Shown here piece after piece: positions 10,012 through 20,687 of a DNA stretch of 24,587 nt. Numbering within the stretch: position 1 is the stretch's first letter; the number at the start of each line of letters is the position of its first letter. The position numbers were made by a program, and so were the translations under genes. The notes under the pieces were generated by a model, which saw only the letters and a list, made by a program, of their open reading frames with translations, made no database searches and was not told where the DNA came from. Source of the stretch: Acephala macrosclerotiorum (taxonomy: Eukaryota; Ascomycota; Leotiomycetes; Helotiales; Mollisiaceae); contig MU119712.1 of NCBI GenBank assembly GCA_014904845.1, positions 1 through 24,587 of the forward strand. The letters are read 5' to 3'.

Positions 10012-11746
10012 GCTCGATGCTGTCACACCCATGCCCAATACATATGATGTTCTCCCCCTCAAATTTCAGCTTGATGAGCACGTCGAGCCACCAAATCACA
10101 CACCTGCCTCCGAGGTTGAACAAGAAGGCAGCAATAGCAATGCCGCTACGTCTCGCAGCAAATTTCGCATCACCATGATCCTCATCGCGTGTTATCTGTC
10201 AGTTTTCGTCGCCGCCCTCGATATCACCATTGTAGCTACGGCCGTGCCTACCATTACATCGGAACTGCACTCTCCTTCTGGCTACGCCTGGATTGGTGGC
10301 GCGTATCTGATCTCTACTGCAGCTGGTGCGCCTATATGGGCCAAGTTGTCGGACATTTGGGGTCGCAAAATCATGTTGCTGGCTGCCGTTGCTCTGTTCC
10401 TGGGCAGCAGCATCCTTTGCGCACTTGCTGTTGACATGGCCATGCTCGTTGCAGGTCGCGCCCTGCAGGGTGCCGCGGGTGGAGGAATGATCATGCTAGT
10501 CGATATTGTCATCTGCGATGTCTTCAGCATGAGACAGCGAAGTTTGTTTTTGGGACTCTGTGAAGCCATATGGGCCATAGCTGGCGCGATTGGTCCTGTT
10601 CTCGGTGGTCTCCTTACAGAGTATGCCTCCTGGCGATGGTGCTGGTGGATCAATCTTCCCTGCTGCTTCATTGCTTTCGTTCTCCTCGTCTCGTTCTTGG
10701 ACGTCCACAATCCCAAGACGCCACTCAAAGATGGCATCAAGGCAGTCGACTGGGCTGGAACTGTGAGCATCCTTGCACTCACCGTTATGGTGCTGTTGGG
10801 ACTCGACTTTGGCGGCAACACATTCGCCTGGTCATCACCCAAGGTGATCTGTCTGATCATTTTTGGTGCACTGTGCAGCGTGCTCTTTTTTTATAGCGAG
10901 AAGAAACTCGCGAAATACCCTCTGATGCCCCTGGCACTATTCACGGAGCGATCCAATGTCGCCATTCTTCTAGTGGTCTTCTTCCACGGCGTCTCAACTA
11001 TTGGTAGCGAATACTACCTGCCCCTTTACTTTCAATCCGCGAAAGAAGCTTCGGCTTTGAAGTCAGGCGTGCTTTTAGTTCCACAATTTGTTACAACCTC
11101 GTTAACGAGCGTTGTCTCTGGCTTCATTATCCATCAAACTGGGAGGTACAGGGAGCTTGTCTGGCTGGGACCTGTTCTCCTCACTCTTGGAAATGGACTC
11201 TACATTTGCTTCAACTCGACCACTTCTATCGGCGAGATAGCCGGATTTGAACTTATTGCTGGTGCAGGCAGTGGTCTTCAGTACATGCCTCCAATGGTTG
11301 CACTGCAAGCACTGTGCGCCCAAGAAGATGTCGGGACGGCGACTTCCAGCCTCACATTCGCCCGCTCCATGGGTCTGGCCATCTCTGTTGTCTTGGGTGG
11401 GGTCGTCTTTCAAAACTCAATGGATAATCAAGCTTCTAACCTTCGCGCTGCTGGAATCCCAGCCAACATCACCGAGCTGCTGTCCGGTAAAAATGCAGCA
11501 GCAAATGCTATGATCACTCACGCTTTGACTGATCCAATCCAAAGTCGAGTCGTTAAGGGTGCATTCTCTGTCAGTTTACGAAACTTGTGGATCATGTATA
11601 CATGTTTCTCGTTCTGTGGCATCATCGCCAGCCTATTTGTCACAAGAGCGGTTCTGTCCAAGGAGCATAGTGAGACTATCACCGGTCTCAAGGAAAAGAA
11701 GGGCGACAAAGCGCCAACGAATGCTGGAAGCGCTGAATCTTCTTAG
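9980..11746 (+). CDS. MFS drug:H+ antiporter, DHA2 family (14 transmembrane helices)
   Basis: Intronless 588-residue integral membrane transporter, expected to expel small organic compounds in exchange for protons, probably at the plasma membrane. Residues 1-60 form a polar cytosolic tail, and about 14 hydrophobic segments follow. Family motifs are present: LDITIVATAVPTI in helix 1 (80-92); AKLSDIWGRK, the helix 2-3 loop motif A (121-130); GRALQG, motif B with its arginine (159-164); and GAIGPVLGGLL, the antiporter motif C in helix 5 (202-212). The C-terminal tail from about 556 is charged and lysine-rich. The ATG at 9980 is chosen because it has a good context (CAACAATGG) and the frame upstream lacks another ATG. 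The closest functional class is toxin or secondary-metabolite efflux; the substrate cannot be read from sequence. No stop, frameshift or RIP-like damage. It faces the PLP-enzyme gene tail to tail and is divergent from the NTPase pseudogene. Confidence 0.93.
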   Translation: MVDPSRVETLELDAVTPMPNTYDVLPLKFQLDEHVEPPNHTPASEVEQEGSNSNAATSRSKFRITMILIACYLSVFVAALDITIVATAVPTITSELHSPSGYAWIGGAYLISTAAGAPIWAKLSDIWGRKIMLLAAVALFLGSSILCALAVDMAMLVAGRALQGAAGGGMIMLVDIVICDVFSMRQRSLFLGLCEAIWAIAGAIGPVLGGLLTEYASWRWCWWINLPCCFIAFVLLVSFLDVHNPKTPLKDGIKAVDWAGTVSILALTVMVLLGLDFGGNTFAWSSPKVICLIIFGALCSVLFFYSEKKLAKYPLMPLALFTERSNVAILLVVFFHGVSTIGSEYYLPLYFQSAKEASALKSGVLLVPQFVTTSLTSVVSGFIIHQTGRYRELVWLGPVLLTLGNGLYICFNSTTSIGEIAGFELIAGAGSGLQYMPPMVALQALCAQEDVGTATSSLTFARSMGLAISVVLGGVVFQNSMDNQASNLRAAGIPANITELLSGKNAAANAMITHALTDPIQSRVVKGAFSVSLRNLWIMYTCFSFCGIIASLFVTRAVLSKEHSETITGLKEKKGDKAPTNAGSAESS

Positions 11747-11973
11747 AGATATCTATCTGCATGAAAGCGATTCAAGCACCGAATTTCATAGATTTGGTTA
11801 ATACGTGGATGGATTATTATGGCCCGCGAATCACTGAACCATCTTCATGATTCAACTCATGAGAACGATTCTAGTCTAGATAATCTCTTAGCAGGAGCTC
11901 TGTGCCCAGTTCAAATATATTAGCAATTCGTAAGCTTGATTCAATAGTGGTGTGACACCTTCACCTCCCAGTG

Positions 11974-12003
11974 AAGAACTTCTTGATACTTCTTGAAGTT
12001 CTT
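11974..12003. repeat. 9-bp perfect inverted repeat with 12-base loop
   Basis: AAGAACTTC at 11974-11982 and GAAGTTCTT at 11995-12003 are reverse complements. The segment also has TTC/GAA units similar to heat-shock elements, but their spacing is not canonical. It lies about 230 bp beyond the MFS stop codon, so it could also be a 3' UTR hairpin. Confidence 0.3.
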
Positions 12004-12277
12004 GTCGGTGCGAAGTCGACCCCAACTTCATCCTCAGCACCTTCTAATCCATCCGTCGGGCCAACTGAGGGACTCGAAGAAGACGAAATCTCCGTGACCG
12101 ACGAATGATCACACCCCATTCAAGATCGACGCATTCGAGAGTCTCGAGATACCTCTCCCAAAGGGGCATTGTGGAGATCGAAAACGTCTTGAAGAAGCAT
12201 AAGAAATTATTCTTCCTGATCAATCATAGATCAAGTGCAAAAATAACAAGTTCAACTCACCAATCTATGAAGGCGAC

Positions 12278-12550
12278 CTAAAGGTATTTTGCGCTGCTGC
12301 TGTTCTCGTGGATTAAGCTGGCGACCGTATTCAGCACCACCACGCTGAAGATTTGGTGGGCTCGTGCGATGATTAGGAAAGGCAGACCAAGGATACGTTT
12401 TTGCACTTCCACCGGATTCTTGGAGAAAATTTGTGGGCACTCCGTTTCGTTAGATAAAGAAAAGGTAGTCGGAAGTTTCGCCGAAGGGGACAAGTGACCA
12501 GGTATACTACCAAATCTCAACAACATTTCGCTCGAATCGAATGGAAGCAT
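12278..12550 (-). CDS. Hypothetical ORF, doubtful
   Basis: A 90-codon ATG-initiated minus-strand frame (beginning MLPFDSSEML) downstream of the PLP-enzyme gene on the same strand. I recognise no domain. A competing minus-strand frame over 12440-12260 ends at ATTGGTGAGT (exon end G at 12260), a strong donor-like sequence. It could splice to an acceptor (TTCTTCAAG) near 12190 and then read about 47 codons to a stop (exon 2 begins TFSISTMPLW). Neither model has a clear start, length match or homologue. Both may be decayed sequence. Listed so that the stretch is not taken as empty. Confidence 0.15.
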   Translation of the reverse strand: MLPFDSSEMLLRFGSIPGHLSPSAKLPTTFSLSNETECPQIFSKNPVEVQKRILGLPFLIIARAHQIFSVVVLNTVASLIHENSSSAKYL

Positions 12551-12656
12551 GACACAAAATATTCACAGTTTTACGAAGGACTTAAAGATTTTCATGAGTG
12601 GATGTCCAGGTGGCCAGGAATAATACATGTAAAACTGGAAGCTATGAATAACTACC

Positions 12657-15600
12657 TCATGTAGATTTCAGAACCCCCTGTAACGCTTCACTGAAGTCTC
12701 GTACTTCTTCCACTGTATTATAATGCACAAGACTTATCCTGATTAGGCCATCGCTATCCAACTTTAACACGTCGTGTGTGGGTCGAGGTGACCAACAGTG
12801 ACCCGACACGATTCTGAACGGCGTTTGTTGATTGATCCGGTTCATGATATCTCGAGAGGACTCCCCTATCACCTGAAAGGTGATTACCGGCACCCGTTTC
12901 TTCGGACATGAAGACTTTTCTCCAAAGATACGGAACACGCGTGGTTGTCGTCGAAGATAAGATAGAAGCACTTCTTGCAGGACTGTCTCCTGTGCAATCA
13001 TCTTCTCCCAGCCGACTTCGCCAAGGTACTTGGTAACGGCCACGAGAGCAGCTTCGAGCTCGAAGGCAGGGGAACCAAGTCGCAGACGCCAGTCGATTCC
13101 AGGGTACCCACCAAGAAAAAAGTGGCTGATCCCAGTCAACATACGTTGCTGAACGCTTCGCCTGCCGTATAGCTGTGCTATGTGGGGACCGAAGACCTTG
13201 TACCAGCTAAAGCAGTAAAAGTCAACATCCAGAGCTTTGACATCGATCGGACGGTGAGGCGCCCAAGCAACCCCATCGACGATCAAAATGGCTCCAGGAA
13301 TGGCATGGACCATATCAGCAATCTCGTGGATGGGATGAATAGTCCCGACGACATTGGAAACGTGATTGCAAGCGACTATTCGTGTTTTGGGCGTCAAGAG
13401 TGGCTTTAATGTTTCGAGCGAAAGACGAGGATTGTCTCCTGCTGGTGGCGCCCACCATTTGATGGCGATGTTGAGATCTTTGGCCAGAGATATCCACGCG
13501 GCTGCACTGGCTTCGTGGCATAGATTTGAGATGATCATCTCGCAATCTGAGTTCAGCCCGGGTCGCAGAGCCTGGCCCAAGATGCGGAGAAGCATAGTTG
13601 TCGACCGGCCAAAAGCTGATTTGAGAGTCTCTGGTCAGCGACGTTTCTTGCAGGTCAAAAGAGATGTCTACGAAGGTTCCGGCAAAAAGTGATGAGACTA
13701 CAGGGGCTCATCCCCTGTAAAGCGCTGTGAGTCCCTGTAAAGTAGCATCGCGAGTTCTCAGGAGTTTATCCCCTGTAAATATAGTGAGTACGTGCTTTGT
13801 AGCGAAATAAAATGAAGATATATTATTTGATTTAAGAGTACACTGTTTTCTTTTTTTATTTCTTATATTTTCTTTTATAATACTTATTTTCACTTTTTAA
13901 TTTAATTATTTGTTTAATATATTTTAAAAAAATTTTAATTTATATTTAAATTTTTTTTAAAAGATTTTATTTTACAATTTCAATTATTTTTTTTTGAGAT
14001 TTTTTTGTTTTTATAATTTTTTATTTTAATTAAAATTCAAAAAATTTAATAATATTAAAATTAAATAAATTATTTAATTAAAAAAATTTTATAATTTTAA
14101 AAAAAAAAAAAAATATTATTTTTTTATACAATAATTTTAAATTTAAATTTTTTATATTTTTAAACGAAAAATTTTTTTTTTAAAAAATAAATTATTAATA
14201 TTTATATTAATTAATTTTTTTATAATTTTTTTTTATTTTATATATTTTTATATATTTTTTTATATTTTTCTTTAAAAATTTTATATTTTTTAATTTATTT
14301 TTATTTATTTTTTTTATATAATTTCAATTTTTTATTATAAATAATTATTTTTCAAAATATAAATTCAAAATTTTTTTTTTATTTATATCGAATTATATAT
14401 TTATAAAATTTTTTATTTAATTTTTTTTAAATTTTATATTTATTTTTATATTTTTTAAATTAAATAATTATTTTATTTATAAAAATTATATTTTATTAAT
14501 TTCTCAAAGTTTAATTCTTATAAATAAAAATTTATTTATATTGAGTTTTTTTAGTATTTTTATTAAATTTTAATTTGCAAATTAAATTATATAAAAAATA
14601 ATTATATTTTTTAAAAAAATTTTAAATAATACGAAAAATTATTTAATAATTTTTAAAAATTATTTTTTTTAAAATTTTAATATAAATTTTATAAATTTGA
14701 AATTTATTAATTTCAATTTATATTATAATCTTAAAAATTAATATATAAACTTTTAATAAAATCAAAATTTTAATAAAATACTTTATATAAATAATTAAAA
14801 TAAATTTATTTAAATTAAAAAAAAAATTTAAATTAAAAATTATTAAAAAAATAAATAAAATTATATTAAATTCTAATAAAATAAATTTTAAATTTGAATT
14901 ATTTTTATTAAAAACGTTTTATTTTTTATTTTTAAATTTTATTTTAATATTAATATTATAAATTTTTTAATAAAAAATATAAAAAAATTTCAATTATTAA
15001 AAATAAAATTTTTAATAATTTTAAATTATATTAAAATTATTATAATTAGTAAAATTGAAATTATATTTATAAAATTAAAAATATATTAAAAATTTTAAAA
15101 ATTTTATAAAAATTAAATATTTAAATAAATTTTAAAATATAAAATAAATTTTTTTTATTTATTTTATATTTTTTATTATTTTATTTTTTTATTTTTCAAT
15201 TTTGTATTTTTAATACTTTTTACGATTTTAATAATTTAAAAATATAAAAATTTTATTTTATTTGAAATCGTTTATATAATAATTTAAAAAAGTATTATAT
15301 TTTAATTATATAATATTCTTTAAAAATTTGATTCAATATATTGAATCTTCGATTTAAAACATTTAAAAGTTTTACCGCCTAAAGATACAAGACCTAGTCC
15401 CTAAATAAGAGCTTATAATACAATGCTTACAGTGGGAATTACAATAGAGTCATAGCGTTGCTACTCATAGGCCTTTACAAGGGGTTTTAGTGGGCCTCAG
15501 GAGTTAAGGCCCTGTAGTCTCATCACTTTTTGCCGGATTCTTCGTACAACAACTGGAGTGTCACAGCAAGGGAGGGTAGCTTACCAACTTCATCAGGCTC

Positions 15601-16056
15601 GGCATTCATAAATGCCGCTAATGTAGCGACCTTATTCGTCAGAACCTCTGTCTTTTTCTGACTTCGCGGATCATCAAGTCCAATTTCGATGGGAAACGAA
15701 GACATGTAATTTTGCGTACTTTCGATGGCACCTTGATACACGGCAGTACCAGCTGCGTTGTTGAACGCTACGATGCCTTCGTGCAGGGCTGGAAATTGTC
15801 TGCGCACGCTTTGCACATCAAAGGCATCTTGGACCAGTACCAAACTGTTTTCCATGGACGATGGGGGAGTCGGAAGGTCCTCGATGCTCGAAGAGAGACT
15901 GGAAAAGAGACCTGGCATCATGAAGAAACCACTTTCGATCAGGTTGTTGATGTTTGCTAGCAGAGCTTCTTTGACACCAACGGATGGTGCGCTTGGTCCG
16001 TTGGATACACCGATGGATTGAATATCCGTCTCAAACATGTGCATGAGTGGAAACAT
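12657..16056 (-). CDS. Aminotransferase class V / cysteine desulfurase-like PLP enzyme, with a transposon in its intron
   Basis: Two exons: 16056-15585 (472 nt) and 13615-12657 (959 nt), together exactly 477 codons including the stop, 476 residues. Exon 1 carries FDVQSVRRQFPAL (79-91) and FNNAAGT (98-104), the family's N-terminal signature. Across the junction the protein reads DEV-AFGRSTTMLLR, matching the family's conserved S-T-T-x-L-L segment, which supports the join. Exon 2 has HEASAAAW (His192), IVDGVAWAPHRPIDV (Asp271, which pairs with the PLP ring nitrogen), SWYKVFGPH with Lys297 as the Schiff-base lysine, and LIRISLVHYNT (Arg450). This family removes sulfur or amino groups or epimerises substrates; the substrate here is unknown. 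The ATG at 16056 has a G at -3; an alternative ATG at 15855 would give 409 residues, nearer the usual family length. No stop or RIP-like damage in either exon. Whether the enlarged intron is still spliced is not known. Confidence 0.82.
13671..13705 (+). repeat. Left terminal inverted repeat of the 1,874-bp element
   Basis: Pairs with 15510-15544; 33 of 35 bases identical, the mismatches being GT here for AA in the other arm. Confidence 0.85.
13711..13779 (+). repeat. Three subterminal CCCTGTAAA repeats inside the left end
   Basis: The motif CCCTGTAAA is found at 13713, 13733 and 13771 (TCCCCTGTAAA, GTCCCTGTAAA, TCCCCTGTAAA). The right end has a related CCTTTACAAGG near 15471. Repeated subterminal motifs often bind transposase, which is a plausible role here. 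They are confined to the element's unmutated end. Confidence 0.5.
15510..15544 (-). repeat. Right terminal inverted repeat of the 1,874-bp element
   Basis: Reverse complement of 13671-13705 apart from two adjacent bases, followed directly by TA and then by the donor-side remnant of the host intron. Confidence 0.85.
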
Positions 16057-18149
16057 GACATGTTTTTCTTGTTTGATGGTAACACTTTGATATAGTTTAG
16101 ACAGCCACTCCCATTGGAGCACGGGCTGGATGTTGTAATACTACTCTTATTACGAGTTTTCGAAAACTATTATATTAAAATTTGCTATTATAAAGTTTAA
16201 AAAATTATTATTATTTAATAATATAATAATATTTATTAATTATTAAAAAAACGATATATATAATAAAAAATAATTTATTTTATAAAATTATATAATAATT
16301 AATCGTTCGTTTTATTAATTATTCGTTTTAAAAACTAATATTAATTTTTATTAAATTACGTATTATTTACGTAGTACGAGTTATTTCAATTATAAACGAA
16401 AAATATTAAATTTTAATTAATTTTTTTTATATTTTTTTAAACGATTTCAATTATATAATAAATATATTTTATAATTTTATAATTTTATTTAATAGAAATC
16501 AATTATTATTTAATATTAATAAATTAAATTTTAATATTAAAAATAAAAAAATAAAATATATAATACGTAAAAAAAAAAAAAATTTTAATATTATAATTTT
16601 TTAATACGATAAATAAATTATTATTTAAATTTATTTTAAAATAAAAATTTTTTATATTAATATAACGTTTAAATTTTAAATATTATTTATTTAATAATAA
16701 TAATTAATATAAATAAAATAAAAATAATAAAAATATTTTTTTTTATAATTTTATTAATATTATTTATTATAATAATATTACGTACGAAAAAATTTTTTTC
16801 GAAGTTTTTATTTTTTTAAATATTAATAATATTAATAAAAAGTTTTAATATTTTTTTATTTAAAATTTTTATTCGAATTTTATTTAATATATTAATATTA
16901 TTATTTAAAATAAAATTAATAATTTTCAAAAAAAAAAATTTTAAAAATAAAAAAAAAAAATTAAAAACGTTATTAAAAACGATTTTAAAAAAAAAAAATA
17001 TAATAATTAAAAAAAAAAATTACGTTTATAATAATTCGAATTAAAGAAAATAATTAAAAATAATAATAAATATAAAAATTTAACGTATAAATAAAAATCA
17101 ATTTATAATAATTATAATAAATTATAATATTAATAATCAAATTAATAATTATAATTACAATTTCGATTTTTAATAAAAAAAAATTAAATAAAAATAAAAA
17201 ATTTAATTATATTAAATTAATAATTAAAAATTTTAAAAATATTATAATTTAAAAAATTATAAAAAAAAATTTAATTCGAATTATTAAAAATATAATATTT
17301 ATAAAAAATATATTAAATATTAATTTTAATAATATTTAATAAAATAAAAAAATTAAAATTATAAAAAATAATCGTAAATAAATATTATTAATATATATAA
17401 AAAAAAAAAAAAAAATATAATTAAAATCGATTTAATTTAAATTAAATTTAAAAAAAATTTACAAATTTTTTTATATTTTAATTTAAAAAATTTATTATTA
17501 AATTAATATATTATAAATCGTTAAATTCGTTTTATTTTAAAAAATAATAATTATATAAATATATGAAAAATTAATTGTACGATTCAAATTATTATAATTA
17601 TTTATAAAAGAATTATATAATAAATAAAAATTTTAATTTGAAAAATTGAATTTTAAAAATATAATATAAAATATATTAATAAAAATTATATAAAAAAAAA
17701 TTTATACGAGTATATAAATACGAATTTAAAATAATTAAAATTTTTTCAAAAAAAAAATCGAAATTTAATAATATTTTTTTATTTTTTAAAAAAAAAAATT
17801 TATTTAAAAAATATATTAAATTTTTTAATAAAAAATAAAAAATAATTATATTAAACGAAAAAAAAAAATTAAAATTTTATTTGAATTATTAAAAATATTA
17901 TTTTAAATTATATTATAAAAAATAAAAAATATAAAAAATATAAATATATATATTATAAAAAAAATTATATTTTTAAATTATTATAATACGTTTTTTATTA
18001 TTATTTGTTCGATTTAAAAACTAATACTAGTTTTTTTATATTACGTAAAATCAATACTTTTTATAATAAACGATTTTACTCAAATTTAATCGAGGTATTC
18101 AAATGTAGCGATTTGATTAATCTATTAAAAAAATACGCAATACGTAATA

Positions 18150-18842
18150 AACATCGAAATTTCAATTGTATTGCATTTACAATTACAATTTATTAATTAA
18201 TTCAAATCGCACAAAACTTATAAATAAATTGAAACTCAAATAAATATTATTAGATTTCAAATTTCAAACGATTTTATTAATTCGTTATTACATAAATCAA
18301 TAGAATATAATCGTATTTAATAAAAATAATAATTGTAAAATTTTTAAATAAGTTTTTACTTTAGGTATTAAAACATCTATTTAAATATTGAATATTTCTA
18401 TAATTGCGCAATTTTCAAAAGAAATTTTAAAGAGTTTTTTTCTAGAATTATATATTAAATAAAGTAATTTAAATTGATTGAATCGATCGTAGTAATTGAA
18501 TATAAAACGAGAATTCTAAAAAGTATTTTTTTAGTAATATGAGATTTCGTAGTATGTTTTTATTTTAAATACTAAAAAATTTATCAATTTATCGATTTTT
18601 ATTATTTAATAGAATTTAAAATCTCAATAAAATTATTTTAATTTCAAATACGTATAAAACGTTCAAATTAAAAATTTTTAATTTGAAATTTAAAATAAAA
18701 ATAAATTACTAAAATCGAAAACTTTGTAATTTTTTATAAAAGCGTTTTTACGAGATTTACAAAGTAAAATATATATCGAGTATCGAAAAAAAAAATTCGT
18801 TTATTATTGACTCGTTTAATAAATCGTCGAACGAATTTTTTC
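18150..18842 (+). repeat. Diverged direct repeat, less mutated copy (partner 22785-23822)
   Basis: Aligns in order with 22785-23822. Landmarks include AATTTATTAATTAATTCAAA (near 18186 and 22818), AATAAATTGAAA (18223 and 22855), ATAAATCAATAGAATATAAT (18292 and 22924), AATCGATCGTA (18481 and 23243), and a shared end CGAACGAATTTTTT. This copy keeps more C and G. The element type is unknown; two same-direction copies about 4.6 kb apart would fit LTRs, but no ends typical of LTRs are visible and a LINE relic lies between. Confidence 0.65.
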
Positions 18843-20687
18843 TTTTGAAACGAGAAAAATATTTTAATAAAAAATACGATTACGAATTAATCGTATATTT
18901 TTTTAAATTATTATTATTAAATATAAAAAAAAAAATTTATAATTATATGAAAATAATAATATTATTAAAAAACGTAATTAAAAAAAAAAATAATATAAAA
19001 TTTTATTATAAATCGAATTTAAAAAAAAAATATTAATTATTTTAATTTAAAAATCGATTGTATTTATATTAAACAAATTATAAAAAAAACAAATTAAAAT
19101 ATATTCGATTTATAATATATTTAAATTAATAATAAAATAAAAACAACGTTTTAAAATATTATTTATTTATTTTTTTAATTAACGAATTAAAAAAATAATA
19201 TTTATTAAAATTTTAAACGAATTATATATATATAATATATATTATTTAATAAATAAAAATAATAATAATAAAATTATAAAACTTATAATTATAATATTTA
19301 TTATATATAATCAAATTATAATAAGAAATTTTAATCGATATAAATTTCGAATTTATAATAAAAACGAAATATCGATTAAAAAAATAATAAATTAAATAAT
19401 TGAAAATTATTCAATTATTAATAATATAAACGTATTAATATAAAAAAAAAATTATATTCGATTTTATTTATATTAATATCGAAAAAATTATAATATAAAT
19501 AAATTCGATTATAAATATAAAATTAAATTATATATCGTTATAAAAGTTTTTTTTAAAATAAATTGAAAAAAAAATAAATTTAAATTAATACAAAATTAAT
19601 AAATTTAAAACCTTTTAAAAAATATTTTAAAAAAAAAATTTAAAATATTAAATAAAAATATAATTATATTAATACAATTATAAAAACTTATAAAAAAAGA
19701 TATAAAAATTAATAATTTGAAAATATTATTAAATATAAAAAAAATATTTTAATAAAATAATAAATTTAAAAAATTTAATAATAATAAAAATATTAAACGA
19801 ATTAAATATAAATTTTATAATAAATTAATACGTATTAAAATTTTATTTTAATAAAACAAAATAAATAATTATAATAACGAATTAAAAATTTATAAAATCG
19901 TATAATAAAAAAACAAATAATTTTAATATTAATTATTATTATTAAAAAATATAAAAAATTAATTTATAATATTTTAATTATAAAAAATTATAATAAAATT
20001 ATTAATTTATTTATTAAAATTTAAAAAAAAAAACAATATAAATTTATTTGAAAATTTATTAAAAATTTTTTAAATAATTATAAATAAAAATTACTTAAAA
20101 AAAATTTAAAAAAATTATTATAAATTCAATTATAATAATAATAAAATTAAACAATATAATTATATCAATTTTTAAATTTATATAAAAAATTATTAATAAA
20201 ATAATAATAAAATTATTTAATAAAATTATTTTAATAAAAATATATTCATTTAAAAAATATAATTTAATATTAATATTTAAAATAAAAAAAATTTTAAAAT
20301 CGAAAAAAAAATATTTTATTTTATTTTTATCGATATTAAACAAAGAATTTAAACGAATTATAATTAATAAATTTAATTATATAATTATAAATAATAAATA
20401 ATTAAAATAATATTATACAAATAAAATTATAAAAAAAAAACGCGATCGATTTAATTAAAACAATTGTAAATACAATTGAAAAAAATTATAAAAATAAATA
20501 AATAATATTAATAATATTAATAAATATTAAAAAAACGTTTAATATAATAATTTTGAAAATCGTAATAAAAAATCTTATAAAATTAAAAATTTTAAAACAA
20601 ATTATTAAATAAATAACGAATTTTATAACGAGTCGTATTATTATTTTTTATAAAAAAACAAATAAAAATAATTTTATTATTCTCAAT

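Larger units (their letters stand above)
11747..12656. other. Intergenic region between convergent genes; no convincing gene
   Basis: GC-normal DNA of 910 bases holding the 3' ends of two convergent genes. It includes a 9-bp inverted repeat at 11974-12003 and a weak minus-strand candidate gene around 12150-12550. Translations in all frames show no family I recognise. Confidence 0.4.
13671..15544. mobile_element. 1,874-bp TA-flanked DNA transposon, interior AT-rich, inserted in an intron
   Basis: The ends are inverted copies: 13671-13705 against 15544-15510, 35 bases with only two adjacent mismatches, beginning CGAAG and containing TCCGGCAAAAAGTGATGAG. TA lies directly outside each end (13669-13670 and 15545-15546), the target duplication of Tc1/mariner/pogo elements. 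The length is close to that of full-size Fot1/pogo elements (about 1.9 kb), so this could once have carried a transposase. The outer 130-190 bases are GC-normal, while about 13800-15350 is RIP-like A/T with no readable transposase. Superfamily assignment is inferred from TA sites and size only. Confidence 0.8.
13616..15584 (-). other. Intron of the PLP-enzyme gene, expanded to 1,969 bp by a transposon
   Basis: On the minus strand the donor is G|GTAAGC (15584-15579), the branch site CTGAC (13638-13634) lies 19 bases before the end, and the acceptor is ATCAG ending at 13616. The intron is phase 1 and restores an alanine codon (G|CT). Without the inserted element and one TA it would be 93 bp, typical for filamentous fungi: 38 bases on the donor side, TA, and 53 on the acceptor side. 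All required splice signals sit outside the insert. Confidence 0.8.

Noticed and set aside
10282..10860. 192-codon minus-strand frame over the MFS gene
   Set aside because: Antisense shadow of the strongly supported MFS coding sequence; composition follows the opposite strand.
13366..13692. Plus-strand frame of 108 codons over the PLP-enzyme gene
   Set aside because: Antisense shadow of exon 2 and the intron; its end lies in the transposon inverted repeat.
15523..16122. Treating the 199-codon minus-strand frame as a complete separate protein
   Set aside because: It begins with GTG rather than ATG, and its last 20 codons read past a consensus splice donor into the intron and the transposon end.
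16313..18050. Possible repeat pair starting AAAAACTAATA near 16332 and 18016
   Set aside because: The match is clear for only about 30 bases and in DNA this AT-rich could be chance.
18005..19036. Two 63-codon plus-strand frames in the right AT block
   Set aside because: K/N/I/F/Y/L-rich products expected from A/T composition; one overlaps a diverged repeat. No motif.
20095..20343. 82-codon minus-strand hydrophobic frame as a membrane protein
   Set aside because: Isoleucine/phenylalanine/asparagine-only composition from AT-rich DNA, lying antisense to the probable LINE region.
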